Assembly (NCBI GenBank): GCA_031969915.1
Contig: DALYJJ010000229.1
Coordinates: 1-6,795 of the forward strand
DNA from: DALYJJ01 sp031969915
GTDB lineage: Bacteria > Acidobacteriota > Terriglobia > Bryobacterales > Bryobacteraceae
Length of the DNA: 6,795 nt
Direction: 5' to 3'
Shown piece after piece: positions 6,601 to 6,795 of the stretch (positions within the stretch are counted from its first letter, which is position 1; each line of letters begins with the position of its first letter). A program made the position numbers and the translations under genes. The notes beneath the pieces are model-generated. The model did no database searches, was not told the origin of the DNA, and saw only the letters and a list, made by a program, of their open reading frames with translations.

Positions 6601-6795
6601 GGTGCCGTTCCTGTTCGCCACCGGACCCGGTTCCGAAGTGCAGCGCCCGCTGGCGATCGTGGTCATCGGAGGCTTAGTCAGTTCGACGATCCTGACGCTG
6701 ATCGTCGTGCCGGTACTGTACCCCTATTTCGACGACCAGCCGGCCGAGTATGAAACACCGGGTCCGGCGCGGAGCGAAGAAGCGGTCGCGCATTG
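3662..6795 (+). CDS. czcA: Heavy-metal-efflux RND inner-membrane pump, CzcA-like (stop at or beyond the right edge)
   Basis: The proton-driven pump subunit that moves metal cations from periplasm or cytoplasm into the adaptor/channel assembly. The frame is open for 1044 codons to CAT 6791-6793 and leaves TG at 6794-6795, so a TGA may end it at the edge; 1044 residues is normal for the family. ATG 3662 is preceded by GGAGAG at 3650-3655 with 6-base spacing. TM1 is at about 13-30, followed by the family mark DAFPDVTNVQVQV (37-49) and the first porter domain. TM2-TM6 lie between about 348 and 503, with the TM4 proton-relay motif A406-I-G-L-I-V-D412-G-S-V-V-V-V-E419-N420. TM7 is at 535-554. The second porter domain has RVDEMVTGVRADVAVKIFGDD (starting at 665; D667, E668). 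TM8-TM12 lie at about 868-1024, including GFIALWGVAVLNGVV (925-939). D412 and E419 align with CzcA D408 and E415; A406 stands where CzcA has D402. The overall sequence is closer to CzcA than to CusA. Substrate is unproven. Confidence 0.94.
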   Translation, partial: MVSGLVDVSLRQRLVVVVCALIALAFGVNATRHLSVDAFPDVTNVQVQVATEVPGRSPDEVERIVTVPVEIGMTGLPGLTEMRSQNEPGLSIVTLVFTDETPVYFARQLVAERMGDVRSRLPEGINPVLGPVSSALSEVYQYTLDHPSDGERELSKAELVERRTVQDWVVRPLLRSIPGVAEINSTGGYVKQYQVLVDPIKMRYYGVTIKDVHQALARNNANSSGGILPRGPEIFLVRGIGLIRTLDDIRSVVLKEVGSTPVYIRDVAEVVIGEEVRYGAMIKGGYTEAVGGIVSMIAGANAKQVVTRIKERVEEINSRGMLPGGLRVVPFYDRSLLVDAALLTVSKVLLEGIVLVVVVLFLYLGDLRSSIIVTATLILTPALTFVVMNHYGMSANLMSLGGLAIAIGLIVDGSVVVVENVFARLSHDRRGDRTKITLEAVQEVATPVVFGIGVIILVFLPLMTLEGMEGKMFAPLAYTIAIALGISLFLSLTLSPVLASYLLKPGNEQDTWLVRMLKRPYLMILNGATRHPKKVIAASLAVFAATMALFPLLGTSFIPELKEGTISPNMDRVPNISLDESILMEAEAMKQVRKVTGVQYVVSRLGRGESPVDPAGYNESDMMIQLLPDNQRQGLSQDRIGDEIRKIVNTFPGVNPVMAQPISDRVDEMVTGVRADVAVKIFGDDIDSLLSKANEVAKIANTIRGTSDIKIDRMTGQQNLTVTIDRQAIARHGLNASDIHDMIEAAVGGKAATEIYEGERRFQAVVRYPERLRSSVQDIRNILVAAPEGAQITLGSLSQIDVKEGASQIKREMARRRVVVGVNVRDRDLGGFVAELQRKVQDSVKLPPGYYYEWGGQFENMTRARRHLIIIVPITIGAIFFLLFLLFRSVRFAALIILVLPFASMGGIAALYFSGEYLSVPASVGFIALWGVAVLNGVVLVSYIRSLRETGMNRKIAILEGGKLRFRPVMMTATVAALGLVPFLFATGPGSEVQRPLAIVVIGGLVSSTILTLIVVPVLYPYFDDQPAEYETPGPARSEEAVAH

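Noticed and set aside
6220..6753. A 177-codon plus-strand open frame in another frame inside the pump gene
   Set aside because: The pump frame is uninterrupted through TM8-TM12 here, and the alternative product is Arg/Gly/Pro-rich noise.
1..6795. CRISPR arrays, tRNA or rRNA genes, insertion sequences, integrase or phage genes
   Set aside because: No regularly spaced repeats, RNA-gene sequences, transposase motifs or terminal inverted repeats were seen. All but about 120 bases are covered by the genes listed.

Overview
The window looks like a piece of chromosome from a GC-rich Gram-negative bacterium. The evidence is a complete three-gene RND efflux operon that includes an outer-membrane factor and a lipoprotein adaptor. 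The overall protein style resembles Acidobacteriota of the Solibacter/Bryobacter type: a CPCC-containing Lys/Glu-rich small protein beside thrB, and a small-protein/nucleotidyltransferase pair. That placement is an inference from memory of such proteins, not a database result.

Layout. (1) 1-338, plus strand: the C-terminal third of homoserine kinase (thrB), cut by the left edge. (2) 310-621, plus: a 103-aa CPCC-motif protein of unknown function whose start overlaps the end of thrB by 29 bp. (3) 618-1094, minus: a two-gene unit made of a 76-aa protein of unknown function followed, 3 bp later, by an 80-aa nucleotidyltransferase-fold protein. The second protein keeps the GGS and DxD motifs but appears to lack the C-terminal half of its family. 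(4) 1095-1208: a 114-bp divergent intergenic region, the longest gap in the window, with one weak candidate promoter on each strand. (5) 1209 to the right edge, plus: a tightly packed heavy-metal-efflux-type RND operon in the order outer-membrane factor (CzcC-like), lipoprotein adaptor (CzcB-like), inner-membrane pump (CzcA-like). The first junction is a 4-bp ATGA overlap and the second a 3-bp gap. The pump frame is open to the last base, and the two bases left over are TG after 1044 codons, so a TGA stop may lie exactly at the window edge.

How they work together. The three efflux proteins should form one envelope-spanning complex that exports metal cations. Residues at the pump's expected metal path are acidic where the Cu(I)/Ag(I) pump CusA has methionine, which favours a divalent cation such as Zn, Co, Cd or Ni. 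The TM4 motif lacks the first Asp of the classical CzcA DFG motif. No metal-sensing regulator is visible. I found no RNA gene, CRISPR array, insertion sequence or clearly undescribed system. The most unusual local items are the small-protein/truncated-nucleotidyltransferase pair and the CPCC protein overlapping thrB.
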